Source: Paenibacillus marchantiae
GTDB taxonomy: Bacteria; Bacillota; Bacilli; Paenibacillales; Paenibacillaceae
Assembly (NCBI RefSeq): GCF_028771845.1
Contig: NZ_CP118270.1
Coordinates: 1,550,001-1,614,000 of the forward strand
DNA length: 64,000 nucleotides
Reading direction: 5' to 3'
The notes below the pieces were generated by a model. The model had not been told where the DNA came from. It did no database searches and saw nothing but the letters and a program-made list of their open reading frames with translations. Position numbers and translations under genes: made by a program. Positions 34,714-43,608 of the stretch are shown one piece after another; position 1 is the first letter of the stretch, and every line of letters starts with the position of its first letter.

Positions 34714-36006
34714 GTGAGTAAATCACCAAAAATTGATGATGAAACATATAACAAGATGTCTGAATTAGCTTACGAGAATCTGAAATCAGGTATTGAGTTT
34801 GACAATCTTCCTGGATGGCAAGTTCTTGAGGACACTCATGGAAACAAAAAATCCGGTTTTGATGCGGTGACCTTCTACAATCCTGAGACCAAACAGGCGG
34901 TTATCGCATATCGGGGCACAGAGGGAAGTGCATCATTGGATCGCAGCGCCCCTGATTATTACGCGGATGCTCAAATCGGTTTGCCTGAGCTTGGCAGAAA
35001 AATCGAACAAAGTACTGACCTTACGCCAGATTGGTTAGCTAATGGAATCCAGAAGGTAAGAGATGTGACCGGAATCACTAAAGTCGAGAATGCTGTGGGA
35101 GAACTGGACAAAAAGCTGGATAAGACAATCGGGCTGGGTCCCAACCAAATGTATGAAGCGGAAGATTACGCCAAAGATATGCAGAAAAAATATAAGGATT
35201 TGGATTTTTCGCTAACAGGGCATTCGCTTGGAGGGGGCAATGCCCAGTATGCGGCCGCATACACGGGACTTTCCGCGGTGACGTTCAGCGCGCCATCCGT
35301 GATTTCCAGCCTCACGCCAGAGGCGAAACGAAAGGCTGAAGAGGGTGGGTTTGATAGCCAAATCATTAACTACGGACATCCCGGAGATTTTGTAACCAGC
35401 GGATTTTTTGGTGGATATGATCGTCATGTAGGTTCCATGTATTACATCAATTCCAACTACAAGGATATGAATGATGACATGGGCATGTTCGATAAAATCA
35501 GTAATACCTTTGGTGGTGAAGAGTATCACGGTTTGAAACAGTACAAATTCGAGAATGGCTATATTTCCAACGATCTATACGATCCGGTTACGGGCGAGCA
35601 AATCAGTTATTCACCACGTCAGCCATCCAATGTCCTGTCTGATCTCGTAGCATTCATGCGGAACCTGGGTGGGCAAGCAGGCAACCTTGCAAGAGGTATG
35701 GCCGCAGCAGCAGGAGCATCTGGCCTGATTCAGGTAACGCCCGAAGAACTCAAAAGTGTCGCTGCCCGGTGGAAGCAAAATGCACAACAGTGTAATGCAG
35801 AGTTGAATACGGTTCGGAGCCGAATGGCGCATTACCTGCATTCCAGCCGTAGTCGCAGACTTGAGCCTATCGTCACTCATCTGGATGCGTCTATTAACGA
35901 ATTGAGCACATGGCATATGAAGCATACGAGTCAATTCCTGAACTTTATCGAAGAGAAGGCGGAAGCATTCCGTCAAGCGGATGAGAGTCAGGTCAGTTTT
36001 AAATAG
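34714..36006 (+). CDS. Lipase_3-like hydrolase with C-terminal WXG100-like domain
   Basis: The 430-residue protein starts at GTG 34714 behind GGAGGTG and has no signal peptide. The N-terminal part (FDAVTFYNPETKQAVIAYRGTEG, about residue 50) and nucleophile motif LTGHSLGGGNAQYAAAY (about residue 170) mark an alpha/beta hydrolase of the lipase class 3 type. A likely catalytic Asp lies in GHPGDFVTSG and a His near VGSMYYI or EEYHGLKQY. After a Gly/Ala hinge, residues about 340-430 (IQVTPEELKSVAARWKQNAQQ) form a long two-helix WXG100/ESAT-6-like domain. That suggests export by a type VII system. The domain order is the reverse of LXG toxins. Confidence 0.75.
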   Translation: MSKSPKIDDETYNKMSELAYENLKSGIEFDNLPGWQVLEDTHGNKKSGFDAVTFYNPETKQAVIAYRGTEGSASLDRSAPDYYADAQIGLPELGRKIEQSTDLTPDWLANGIQKVRDVTGITKVENAVGELDKKLDKTIGLGPNQMYEAEDYAKDMQKKYKDLDFSLTGHSLGGGNAQYAAAYTGLSAVTFSAPSVISSLTPEAKRKAEEGGFDSQIINYGHPGDFVTSGFFGGYDRHVGSMYYINSNYKDMNDDMGMFDKISNTFGGEEYHGLKQYKFENGYISNDLYDPVTGEQISYSPRQPSNVLSDLVAFMRNLGGQAGNLARGMAAAAGASGLIQVTPEELKSVAARWKQNAQQCNAELNTVRSRMAHYLHSSRSRRLEPIVTHLDASINELSTWHMKHTSQFLNFIEEKAEAFRQADESQVSFK

Positions 36007-36059
36007 AATTTTGCGTGAAGGGCCTGGCGATTGGAACTTACATAAGGGAGGGAACACGA

Positions 36060-36332
36060 GTGAGCGGACAATTGCTGGTAGAGCTGAATGATCTTCGGAT
36101 TGCTGAAAAAGAATTGACCCAGCTGCTTGCCCGTCTCCAGGCAGATGAGCAGGAGGCAAGAAGCTTATACAACCGTCTCGACGACTGGAAGGGACAATCG
36201 GCCGATTATACAAGGCAGCAGATCGAAGCGTTTTTCGCGGGTCTGTCTGGACGAATACAGTCGATTGAACAACAGAAGAAGAGCTTGCTGCAATATATTG
36301 AAATCATGATCCAGACGGATCAGGGACGATAG
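36060..36332 (+). CDS. WXG100-like small helical protein
   Basis: The 90-residue protein starts at GTG 36060 behind GGGAGGG. It is helical throughout, with LNDLRIAEKELTQLLARLQADEQ, then the turn DDWKGQSAD and a second helix ending SLLQYIEIMIQTDQG. A W-x-G turn in the middle of a roughly 100-residue helical hairpin is the WXG100 signature. It follows the lipase-WXG gene by 53 bases, so it probably forms the heterodimer partner needed for type VII export. The T7SS machinery itself is not in the window. Confidence 0.7.
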   Translation: MSGQLLVELNDLRIAEKELTQLLARLQADEQEARSLYNRLDDWKGQSADYTRQQIEAFFAGLSGRIQSIEQQKKSLLQYIEIMIQTDQGR

Positions 36333-36420
36333 GGGAAAAGTTGTAAGGGACGCTGTTCTTAATCAGTGAACTTAAGCATGGAAATTTGAAATCGAAGTTG
36401 GCGTATGCATACAGATATCA

Positions 36421-36477
36421 AAAAGGAGCCTCGGCACATCGGGAAAGATCCCGTTCGCCAAAGGCTCCTTTCTTTTT
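36421..36477. terminator. Bidirectional terminator between WXG cassette and ycnI
   Basis: AAAAGGAGCCT pairs with AGGCTCCTTT, with an inner GGGA/TCCC stem, followed by CTTTTT. Confidence 0.8.
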
Positions 36478-36507
36478 CAGTCTACATACAAGACTCTATG
36501 TTAGCTC

Positions 36508-37278
36508 TTAACGTTTTTTGCGGCGTGTTGCCAGAGCGATACCCAGGAAGGACAGGATCAACGCCAGAATGGATACGATCAATGTTGCCTGTTGCAGCTT
36601 CAATGTGCCTGGGTCGGAATCCGTGTTGTTTGGCTCACCAGTAACGGTGTCGTTTAACGCGTCACCCAGTGTGGTATCGTCGTTTGCCTTCTTATCATCG
36701 CCCGTTGCTGCTTTATCATCATGGCCAGCATTGCCGGCTGTGCCTGCACTATCATGATCTCCGCCTGCAGCAGCATTACCTGCAGCAGCAGGATCTTGGC
36801 TGATTGCCGTAATACTGTGCGGGTTGCTGTCACTTGGTCCGCCTGTCCATTCCACGATGCTGCCATCGCTATAATACTGGAATGCATCCCAAGCTACTTC
36901 CGTTTCGGCATCCGGATTCTGAGCTACGAAGTTGAATTGCTGGAATTGACCAGCCAGAATTCCTTCGTTATCTCCGTCTACTTCCCAAGTGATTGATGTT
37001 ACTTCATTGGAATCATTTTTTTCGGTAGTGATTTTCCAGCCTGACAGTGGTTGGTATTGCTTGAATGCAACGCCTTGCGGTACTTTCAGTGTGATTTTGG
37101 TGGTAGGCAGCTCTTTTTCGGATGGAATCTTGATGCTATACGTCTGCCATGCACCTGTTTGTGCTACGGTTGGGTTAACGGTAACGTGTGCGCTGGCGAA
37201 TCCCGCGAACAGCATCAGCGCAGCGGCTCCAGCCGTGAGGCTGGATGTCAGTTTGGAAGTCCATGATGTTTTCTTCAA
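36508..37278 (-). CDS. ycnI: YcnI-like secreted DUF1775 copper-binding protein
   Basis: The 256-residue protein starts at TTG 37278 behind GAGAGGGG. It has a signal peptide ending FAGFASA, so the mature protein starts with HVTVNP. In YcnI proteins that N-terminal His, with a Trp (here probably in SGWKI or GAWQTY), binds Cu(II). The DUF1775 fold spans about residues 30-165. A long Ala/Gly/Asp/His linker and a C-terminal membrane anchor (LIVSILALILSFLGIALATRRKKR) follow. It is grouped with ycnJ, as in Bacillus, but the regulator ycnK is missing. Confidence 0.9.
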   Translation of the reverse strand: MKKTSWTSKLTSSLTAGAAALMLFAGFASAHVTVNPTVAQTGAWQTYSIKIPSEKELPTTKITLKVPQGVAFKQYQPLSGWKITTEKNDSNEVTSITWEVDGDNEGILAGQFQQFNFVAQNPDAETEVAWDAFQYYSDGSIVEWTGGPSDSNPHSITAISQDPAAAGNAAAGGDHDSAGTAGNAGHDDKAATGDDKKANDDTTLGDALNDTVTGEPNNTDSDPGTLKLQQATLIVSILALILSFLGIALATRRKKR

Positions 37279-37365
37279 AATAATTTACCCCTCTCAAATC
37301 TTATCATTTATGTTTCGGCCCATTTTCTAAAATAAGTGCCTGATGTGCTGCAAAGTCACCGTTCC

Positions 37366-37483
37366 GGTTACGAATCGTTCTTTCAATCGCTGTTATTCCC
37401 AGATTTTTTTGATTCACTTTATAAGTGAAAATCCGGGAATAAAATGCGAACGTTACACTTTTCCAGAATCGATTTCGTTCCCT
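37366..37483. repeat. Second copy of the palindromic element, between ycnI and ycnJ
   Basis: An imperfect palindrome centred near 37420. CAATCGCTGTTATTCCCAG, T-run, GATTCACTT opposes AAGTGAAAATCCGGGAATAA, AATGCGAACG. It matches the core of the element at 331-526 at nearly every position over both arms. The outer terminal repeats of copy 1 are not retained, so this copy is diverged or truncated. It may also act as an mRNA structure between the two genes. Confidence 0.7.
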
Positions 37484-37555
37484 TCACTACAATTGCAGCT
37501 TATTGAGACACTGATTTTAGATTGAGTCGCGTTTCAAATCTGAATCGGTCTATAC

Positions 37556-39250
37556 CTACGGATTAGCAGTGTCGATCTCAAATTCAGTATCCAGTGAATC
37601 CAGAGATCGGGTTAGCAGATGTACCTTGATGTTCCAGCGTCCTGGCATGGAGATATATTCTTCTGCTTCGTACACGCCAGTATCATTTTTCGGAATCGTG
37701 ATCTCGTAAATGCCCATATCCATATCCAGGTGGGTCAGTGATAATGTGATCTGTTCCAGATCGTTGACTGTACTGCCGTCCGGTTTCTTCACGTCGACCT
37801 TGAACTGATTCTCTCCGGTACGATTGGGACTTACCTGAAGCGTAATTGTAGTCCCGTCATCCTTAGTCTGCACTTCTTTATAGGGTCCTACGGCTGCTGG
37901 TTGTCCGGGAGACAGGTGTGTCAGCACGGCGGCCAACGCAAGCACGACGGCTCCAGCAATCAGTTCGGCCTTCAGGCTGCCAGCGAGTCGGTTGCCGCTG
38001 CTTGCACGTGCCATTCTGGCATGACGCCAGGCCAATAGAAGCATCGCCACAAGCAAGACAACTTTAGCGATAAGCACGAGACCATACGCCGTTGTGAACA
38101 AAGACGTAAGGATAGGTGCAGGCAAAATGATCAGGCTGCTGTATATCCCCGTAGCGACGAGAGCAGCAACAGCGCCGATGCCCCAAGCTGTAAATCGTCG
38201 GATCGCCGTCCAGTAGACCTCACCTCGCACCGTGGAAGGCAGTTTATCCGCGAGCGGAGGCAGACACGCAGCCATGGCAGTTAGAGCCCCGATCCAGAAA
38301 GCGGCTCCGATCAGATGAACGAAGTCCATTGCAATGGCGAGCGCGCGATGTTCTGCTGCAGCTGGATGTCCTGTCATGGCATGGGTGAACAACCAGCCAA
38401 GAACGAGGACCAGTGATCCGTATGATGACCAGATACGGATACGCAGCGAGCGATCCCGGTCATATCCGGAGAGGATGGTAACCGCCAGCAGCATCACAAT
38501 AAGCATCTGTACCATCCAGATCTGCCCAAATGACGTCAATTTGAGTGCGCTGCCCATCAGTGCCCAGCTGAACTCCCCGATGGAGACGCCTGATTCATAC
38601 AACGTGTTCAGGGGCAGACTGATCAGAGCGGCAACAGAAGCGGCGCCATAACTGATCCATAACAACTTGTAGCTCCTTGGCACTTCCAGTGGTTCTCTCG
38701 CCATGGAAGCTGGTGCAATTCGGAACAGCAGGAAAGCAAGTGTGCCCAGAATCACAGACAACCCCAGATATTGAATCCAGTCTGTCAGCGACAAAATCCA
38801 TTTTAACGGTCCGCCAACCTGGCCTGAACCTGAGGTTAAATCAGCGAGACCAGCAGGAGCGCCAGATGGTTCCCCAATATGAAACACATAGGCCCCTTGA
38901 ATGGGGTGACCATCAGCAGATACGGCCTTCCAATTCACGGCGTAGGTTCCGTTTCCAAGTCCGGTCCGCAGTCCGGTCTCCAGAATATGAGGACGGTTCT
39001 CGTCGACATGCACATTGCCGTCATCTGCCTGTGTTCCGTCAGGTCCGGTGATTTTAATATCAAAAAAGGCCGTCTGTAAAGACTCGTTGAACTCCAGAGT
39101 CAGGCGTTCAGGTGCTGTCGCAACAAGTTCATTTTCACCTGGTGAGGCCTGCACAATATAAGCATGGGCGGATGCCCATTGTGGCATAACAAGGCAACAC
39201 AATAACATCAGGGCGACCATAAGTGCCCAGTGCCGTTTGCCCAATTTCAT
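37556..39250 (-). CDS. ycnJ: YcnJ-like copper importer (CopC-CopD fusion)
   Basis: The protein has 564 residues from ATG 39250; a TTG at 39271 with AAGGGTGATG is an alternative start. After a signal peptide (WASA-HAYI) the mature protein starts with the CopC domain (HAYIVQASPGENELV, and VSADGHPIQGAYVFHIG), whose His residues bind copper. Eight to nine membrane helices of the CopD domain follow (FVHLIGAAFWIGALTAMAA). A C-terminal Ig-like YtkA/FixH-type domain ends the protein (LTHLDMDMGIYEITIPK). In Bacillus YcnJ takes up copper under limitation. Confidence 0.9.
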   Translation of the reverse strand: MKLGKRHWALMVALMLLCCLVMPQWASAHAYIVQASPGENELVATAPERLTLEFNESLQTAFFDIKITGPDGTQADDGNVHVDENRPHILETGLRTGLGNGTYAVNWKAVSADGHPIQGAYVFHIGEPSGAPAGLADLTSGSGQVGGPLKWILSLTDWIQYLGLSVILGTLAFLLFRIAPASMAREPLEVPRSYKLLWISYGAASVAALISLPLNTLYESGVSIGEFSWALMGSALKLTSFGQIWMVQMLIVMLLAVTILSGYDRDRSLRIRIWSSYGSLVLVLGWLFTHAMTGHPAAAEHRALAIAMDFVHLIGAAFWIGALTAMAACLPPLADKLPSTVRGEVYWTAIRRFTAWGIGAVAALVATGIYSSLIILPAPILTSLFTTAYGLVLIAKVVLLVAMLLLAWRHARMARASSGNRLAGSLKAELIAGAVVLALAAVLTHLSPGQPAAVGPYKEVQTKDDGTTITLQVSPNRTGENQFKVDVKKPDGSTVNDLEQITLSLTHLDMDMGIYEITIPKNDTGVYEAEEYISMPGRWNIKVHLLTRSLDSLDTEFEIDTANP

Positions 39251-39430
39251 GGTGAACCTACTCAAAATCAAAAAATCATCACCCTTAGGTCTAGAATTGT
39301 AAGTCATTCTTTGTTAACCGAGCACAATCTATACCATTATAACTTTGTCCAAAATAACACTGTATGACTACATTGGGCTATAAAAAAACGAAATGATCGA
39401 TGGAATTGTGACAAAAACATGAATGTGCCG

Positions 39431-40087
39431 CTATTTACGCAGCTTACGGCCTGCCAGTCCGCTTTCCAATGCATAGCGGGTTAATTGCACACGATTTTCG
39501 AGATGCAGTTTCTGTAAAATATTCTTCAGGTGATTCTTCACTGTTTGATCCGAAATGCCAAGTTGGTCGGCAATCTCACGGTTAGTATATCCCGCAGATA
39601 CCCATTGCAGGATCTCAAGCTCCCGTGTAGTCAGCGGATTATCGGGTACATCTTCCGTGCGAGGTGCGGGGAACTCCTGAAGGATTCGATAGGCAAGTTC
39701 TTTGCTCAGGGGTGCATCATCACTGACGATGGCGCGAAGGTATTCAAGCCAAGTGGACGGAGATAGATTTTTGAGCAAATATCCTTGAGCCCCTTGCTTC
39801 AGCGCTTCGAACAGGTACGTGACATCATCCGATACAGTAACCATGACGATAATGACATAAGGAAAGCGCAGTTTAATCTGGCGGGTGGCTTCCAGCCCAT
39901 CCATATCCGGCATCTGCACGTCCATCAGAATAAGATCGGGCATCCATTGCCCGGTAAGCTCCAGCGCCTCTAGTCCAGTCGAAGCGGTACCAATAACTTC
40001 AAACAGGCTGTCCTCGGATAAAATACTGCAGATCGCCTCACGCGCATGCGCGTGATCATCGACAACCAATACCCGTACAAGTTCCAT
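39431..40087 (-). CDS. NarL/FixJ-family response regulator
   Basis: The protein has 218 residues from ATG 40087, which follows AAAGGGG inside the end of the kinase gene. The receiver domain shows VLVVDDHAHAREAI, phospho-Asp in DLILMDVQMPDMDGL and the Lys in GYLLKNLSP. The LuxR-type HTH is LTTRELEILQWVSAGYTNREIADQLGISDQTVKNHLKNIL. It is translationally linked with the kinase. Downstream of it on the same strand lie ycnJ and ycnI, so control of copper genes is possible but unproven. Confidence 0.92.
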   Translation of the reverse strand: MELVRVLVVDDHAHAREAICSILSEDSLFEVIGTASTGLEALELTGQWMPDLILMDVQMPDMDGLEATRQIKLRFPYVIIVMVTVSDDVTYLFEALKQGAQGYLLKNLSPSTWLEYLRAIVSDDAPLSKELAYRILQEFPAPRTEDVPDNPLTTRELEILQWVSAGYTNREIADQLGISDQTVKNHLKNILQKLHLENRVQLTRYALESGLAGRKLRK

Positions 40088-40088
40088 A

Positions 40089-40919
40089 TTAAGCATGCCC
40101 CTTTCCAATGGTTATTCGAGTGTAACCTGGCCTTGAATCAAGAGCGAAAGACCAGCCCATCTGAGCTGCACGTTCCTTCGTAATTCGCAAGCCGTACCGA
40201 TCCTTCAGATGCAGTGGATCCCCGCTCACACCAACACCATTATCCTGAACGAAGATGGACCAGACAAAAGGGGTTCCTTCTGCAATCAACCGAATATCTG
40301 TGGCCCGGGCATGTTTACGTACATTAAGCAGTGCTTCCCGAATGCAGGCGAGCAGCTCTACCTGCTCCTTTGGGGAGAAGAAGGTGCTGTCGAGATCCCA
40401 TTCCAGACGCGCCGAAGGAACCGTCTCCTCTATAAGTAATTCTACCTGTGACAACAGGGAAGTTCCCTCCGGTACTGCCGCTTGTCCAGGGACGTAGCGG
40501 AGCTGGGCGATGGCCTGCCGTACGTAAGCGTTGACCTCATGTACGGTTTTGCGTATTTCCTGAATTTCATTCTCGTGACCACTTCCAGCCAAACTGCGCT
40601 CGGCCTTGTCTGTTTTTACCGACAGGAGAAAAAGAGACTGCGAGATACCATCGTGAAGCTCGCGGGCTAGTTGATCCCGAGCTTCGAGTGCCACTTTGGA
40701 AGCACGCTCCTGCTCCAGAGCAGCCCTGGCACTTTCCAGCATCTTAAATAAGCGACTTAGCAAGGTGACACTTATGAGGTACAGGATAAGTGGGGTAAGC
40801 CAGTTGCCCGCATCCATGGAAAGGTAGGGCATCAGGAATTGGTGACGGATGTATTCCCAGAGACCAACCGTGAATGTGGGGACCAGCAGAATCATCCATT
40901 TAATCTGTTTGTATGACAT
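40089..40919 (-). CDS. Sensor histidine kinase, HisKA_3 type
   Basis: The 276-residue kinase starts at ATG 40919 behind AAAGGAG. Two or three N-terminal membrane helices (WMILLVPTFTVGLWEYI; LTPLILYLISVTLLSRLF) are followed directly by the dimerisation helix with phospho-His in RELHDGISQSLF. The ATPase domain follows (EALLNVRKHARATDIRLI, DNGVGVSG). The extracellular part is very short, as in intramembrane-sensing kinases of the LiaS/DesK type. It overlaps its partner regulator, so they form one operon. Confidence 0.92.
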   Translation of the reverse strand: MSYKQIKWMILLVPTFTVGLWEYIRHQFLMPYLSMDAGNWLTPLILYLISVTLLSRLFKMLESARAALEQERASKVALEARDQLARELHDGISQSLFLLSVKTDKAERSLAGSGHENEIQEIRKTVHEVNAYVRQAIAQLRYVPGQAAVPEGTSLLSQVELLIEETVPSARLEWDLDSTFFSPKEQVELLACIREALLNVRKHARATDIRLIAEGTPFVWSIFVQDNGVGVSGDPLHLKDRYGLRITKERAAQMGWSFALDSRPGYTRITIGKGHA

Positions 40920-41148
40920 GAATACAGAACTCCTTTGAGATAAGGTCCATTTATATGTATCCGTTTCAAGGGCTGGCACCATTATAACGCATGCTTGCTT
41001 CAGACCCTAGTCTGGCTTTCTTCGGGGGAACCTCGGGTGGATAAGGGAGCATTTAGAAGGATATCTAAGAACAACATGGGGTGAAATTATGTCACGCAGG
41101 GTGAGCCTTGGTGAGTACAGATGAGCGGGGCTGTATCCATTTTCCCTA

Positions 41149-41177
41149 TTGGAGAAGGTCCTCTATACTTATATAGA
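41149..41177 (+). promoter_or_regulatory. Promoter for the 55-aa protein
   Basis: TTGGAG, 17-base spacer, TATAGA, about 45 bases before the start codon. The rest of the 40920-41221 gap holds nothing else recognisable. Confidence 0.45.
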
Positions 41178-41221
41178 ACAGAAATTCATTACAAAAGATG
41201 TTAAGGAGTGAACGCAACAAC

Positions 41222-41389
41222 ATGAATCAAGAGGTATTGGAACGTCGCAGCGAGTTGCTCAAGAAGAACATTCATCAAATGCTTCTTCAAGACAATCAGC
41301 ACGGAATCAGTCGTCAGGATAACATGTTTTTGCAGCAGATGATTAAAGAGCTGCATCAGACTTCACATGAGATGAATACCACTCGATAA
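41222..41389 (+). CDS. Small hydrophilic helical protein, unknown
   Basis: The 55-aa protein starts MNQEVLERRSELLKKNIHQM and is predicted all-helical, rich in Gln, Asn and His, with no signal or membrane segment. ATG 41222 lies about 13 bases after AAGGAG, a long but workable spacing; an upstream in-frame ATG at 41198 precedes the ribosome-binding site. A promoter and a strong terminator bracket it, which supports a real gene. Size and helix-hairpin pattern recall Spo0E-like proteins, but the S-x-x-L-D motif is missing, so I leave it unnamed. Confidence 0.6.
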   Translation: MNQEVLERRSELLKKNIHQMLLQDNQHGISRQDNMFLQQMIKELHQTSHEMNTTR

Positions 41390-41454
41390 CGCAGAATCTG
41401 CACAAGAATGAAGTAATCTCGTGCATGATTCATTCCATGATGAACATGAAAATG

Positions 41455-41490
41455 GCGCTATCCCCGATTAGGCCGGGGGTAGCGCTTTTG
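41455..41490. terminator. Bidirectional terminator
   Basis: GGCGCTATCCCC pairs with GGGGGTAGCGC and is followed by TTTT. It lies between the small protein gene and the convergent GGDEF/HD-GYP gene. Confidence 0.8.
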
Positions 41491-41517
41491 GCTTTGTAAG
41501 GGGGAATTCTGCGGGTA

Positions 41518-43350
41518 TTACACAAGTTGTTGCTGCACCGTTCGTTTCTGAATATATCGGATGAACAGCTCGGCTAGCTCGGGATCAAACTGAGAACCGG
41601 AGCACATCTGTAGTTCCTTGATTGCTTCATCGACATTTTTCGTTTCCTGATACGGTCGCTCTGTCGTCATTGCGTCAAAGGAATCAATCACCGTGAGCAT
41701 CCGGCACAACCGTGGAATCTCACAGCCTTTCAGACCATAAGGGTAGCCTGCCCCGTCATATCGTTCATGATGCAATTCAATATAGGGAATGAGATCGGCA
41801 AAACGCTCGTTCGTCATGGCCATTTTTTTGCCCCAGGTGACATGGCCCTTGATCGTTTCCCATTCTTCAGCGGTAAGCTTTTCTTTCTTATTCAAGATGG
41901 ACCATGGAATTTCGAGCTTTCCGATGTCATGAATCAGTGCGCCCAGTACAAAATTCCGCTTCTCCACATTATCGAGTTCCAGCAACTCACTTATATCGAG
42001 AGCATACTTATATACGCGTTTGGAATGTTTGAATGTATCCATATCCTTATACCTGAACAAGTTGAGTTGTTGCTCAATGTCACGCACATCCTGGACCAGA
42101 TCAATCTCTTGCTCCATGCCATCATTACTACCGTGGCGATGCACATTGTTTTTGCCTTGCTTTTTGGCATAATACAACGCTTTATCCGCCTGATCCACAA
42201 GTTGTGACTTGTTGTACATATCGACTTCATAACGCGCAACACCTGCGGAGAACGAGAGACAACCGTGCGGAAACACTTCAACCCCTTCAAAAGGTGTGTC
42301 GTTCAGCTGCTTGCGCAGCTTGTTCATGAAAGCATAAGCCTCGTCCAGATCCATGCCTGGCATGAGCAGGGTGAACTCTTCTCCGCCATAACGAAAGGCG
42401 GTGACCGAAGTGCCTTCCGTCTTCCGACTGAGGAAATCTCCGAGAAGAGCCAGCAGGCTGTCACCCTGGAGATGACCGAAGCGGTCGTTATACTTTTTGA
42501 AATCATCAATATCGATGAGTCCCAGTGAAAGCGGGGTTCCCTGAGAACGGGCGTTACCAAGCTCGGTCTCCAGCATACTTTCAAAATGACTATGGTTAAA
42601 CAAACCTGTACGTTGATCCGTATTCGCCTTTTCCTCAATACTCTGATACATCACAAACAGCTGTTTGAACGCATGTGATAGCAGAATGCTAAGACTGAGG
42701 TAGAGCAGCAGACCGAGAACGCCGTTATGCACAACGAGAATGGTCAGCACGAGTGCCAAAATCAATGTACATAAATAGACGAGCAGCGATTCGGTAACGA
42801 ACACACGCTTCATCTGCTGTAATGCATCCTTTGTTGAGAAATGAAAAAACAGGCCAAGCGTGATTGTATTAATGATGAAGTAGGCTGCAAGTGCCGCAAA
42901 ATAGGGCAGCAGGTTATATCCATCCAGTGCTCCCGGAATTCCTCCAGTCCAAGTAAATACATAAGCCGCTCCAGCAATCATGAGGCTGTAAATGCTGAAA
43001 TTGACGATATGTTTCCACCAGGTGAGTTTGCGATCCTTGATTAACAGAATGAGGGAAACAGGCAGCAGTACAGACAGACTGAATGCACCACCAAACATGA
43101 AGATAGAGGCGAGGTACACGGAAGAGTCCATGGATTGCTGATTGCCTTTGGGCGGAATTTGAAACGTGAAATAATCCAAAATCAGCGCCGCACCAAGCAT
43201 CGTGTATACCATTACCCATTCGTCAGAGGATAGATGGAGATAAGACCACTTGTTCATATACAGAAAAATACCGATGCCGGTGCAGCTAAGCAAGACGACA
43301 TACATGCTGCTCCGATCTGCTTTATGGATAAGGTTACGAATAAAGTTCAT
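41518..43350 (-). CDS. Membrane GGDEF plus HD-GYP cyclic di-GMP protein
   Basis: The 610-residue protein has about eight N-terminal membrane helices (residues 15-235). A GGDEF domain follows (LIDIDDFKKYNDRFGHLQGD, active site RYGGEEF near residue 325). The C-terminal HD-GYP domain (HDIGKLEIP near 475; HHERYDGAGYPYGLKG near 530) is complete. Both domains keep catalytic motifs, so the protein could both make and break cyclic di-GMP, with the membrane part setting the balance. It has its own promoter region downstream of a terminator at 43456. Confidence 0.9.
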   Translation of the reverse strand: MNFIRNLIHKADRSSMYVVLLSCTGIGIFLYMNKWSYLHLSSDEWVMVYTMLGAALILDYFTFQIPPKGNQQSMDSSVYLASIFMFGGAFSLSVLLPVSLILLIKDRKLTWWKHIVNFSIYSLMIAGAAYVFTWTGGIPGALDGYNLLPYFAALAAYFIINTITLGLFFHFSTKDALQQMKRVFVTESLLVYLCTLILALVLTILVVHNGVLGLLLYLSLSILLSHAFKQLFVMYQSIEEKANTDQRTGLFNHSHFESMLETELGNARSQGTPLSLGLIDIDDFKKYNDRFGHLQGDSLLALLGDFLSRKTEGTSVTAFRYGGEEFTLLMPGMDLDEAYAFMNKLRKQLNDTPFEGVEVFPHGCLSFSAGVARYEVDMYNKSQLVDQADKALYYAKKQGKNNVHRHGSNDGMEQEIDLVQDVRDIEQQLNLFRYKDMDTFKHSKRVYKYALDISELLELDNVEKRNFVLGALIHDIGKLEIPWSILNKKEKLTAEEWETIKGHVTWGKKMAMTNERFADLIPYIELHHERYDGAGYPYGLKGCEIPRLCRMLTVIDSFDAMTTERPYQETKNVDEAIKELQMCSGSQFDPELAELFIRYIQKRTVQQQLV

Positions 43351-43455
43351 AAAAATTCTCCTGCTTGGTTTAGTCTGCTCTTGATGTGAATATATCGGCT
43401 TGTACTATATTGATGTATAACATAACAAGTTACCTCCCAAAAATCCAGAAAGAAA

Positions 43456-43479
43456 AAACAGGCCGCTGGCAGCCTGTTT
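43456..43479 (-). terminator. Terminator after the 34-aa peptide gene
   Basis: Read on the minus strand, AAACAGGC pairs with GCCTGTTT and is followed by TTTTCTTTC. It separates the DUF5317/peptide operon from the GGDEF/HD-GYP gene. Confidence 0.75.
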
Positions 43480-43503
43480 GTCTTGGTTGGCGAAGTATAT
43501 GTA

Positions 43504-43608
43504 CTAGCCGCCCAGCTTGTATCCCGAAGTCAATGCAACAACGACAGAAGCTACGATGATTGCGTTGATGACGAGACGGGAATATTTAATGCCTTCGAAT
43601 TTTTTCAT
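43504..43608 (-). CDS. 34-aa membrane-targeted peptide coupled to DUF5317
   Basis: The frame starts in an ATGA overlap with the stop of the DUF5317 gene and has GGGAGG eight bases upstream. It reads MKKFEGIKYSRLVINAII, a hydrophobic stretch VASVVVALTSG and the tail YKLGG. A basic start, one hydrophobic helix and a five-residue polar tail fit either a single-pass small membrane protein or a precursor of a secreted signal peptide. A terminator follows. The overlap and strong ribosome-binding site make a chance ORF unlikely. Confidence 0.65.
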   Translation of the reverse strand: MKKFEGIKYSRLVINAIIVASVVVALTSGYKLGG

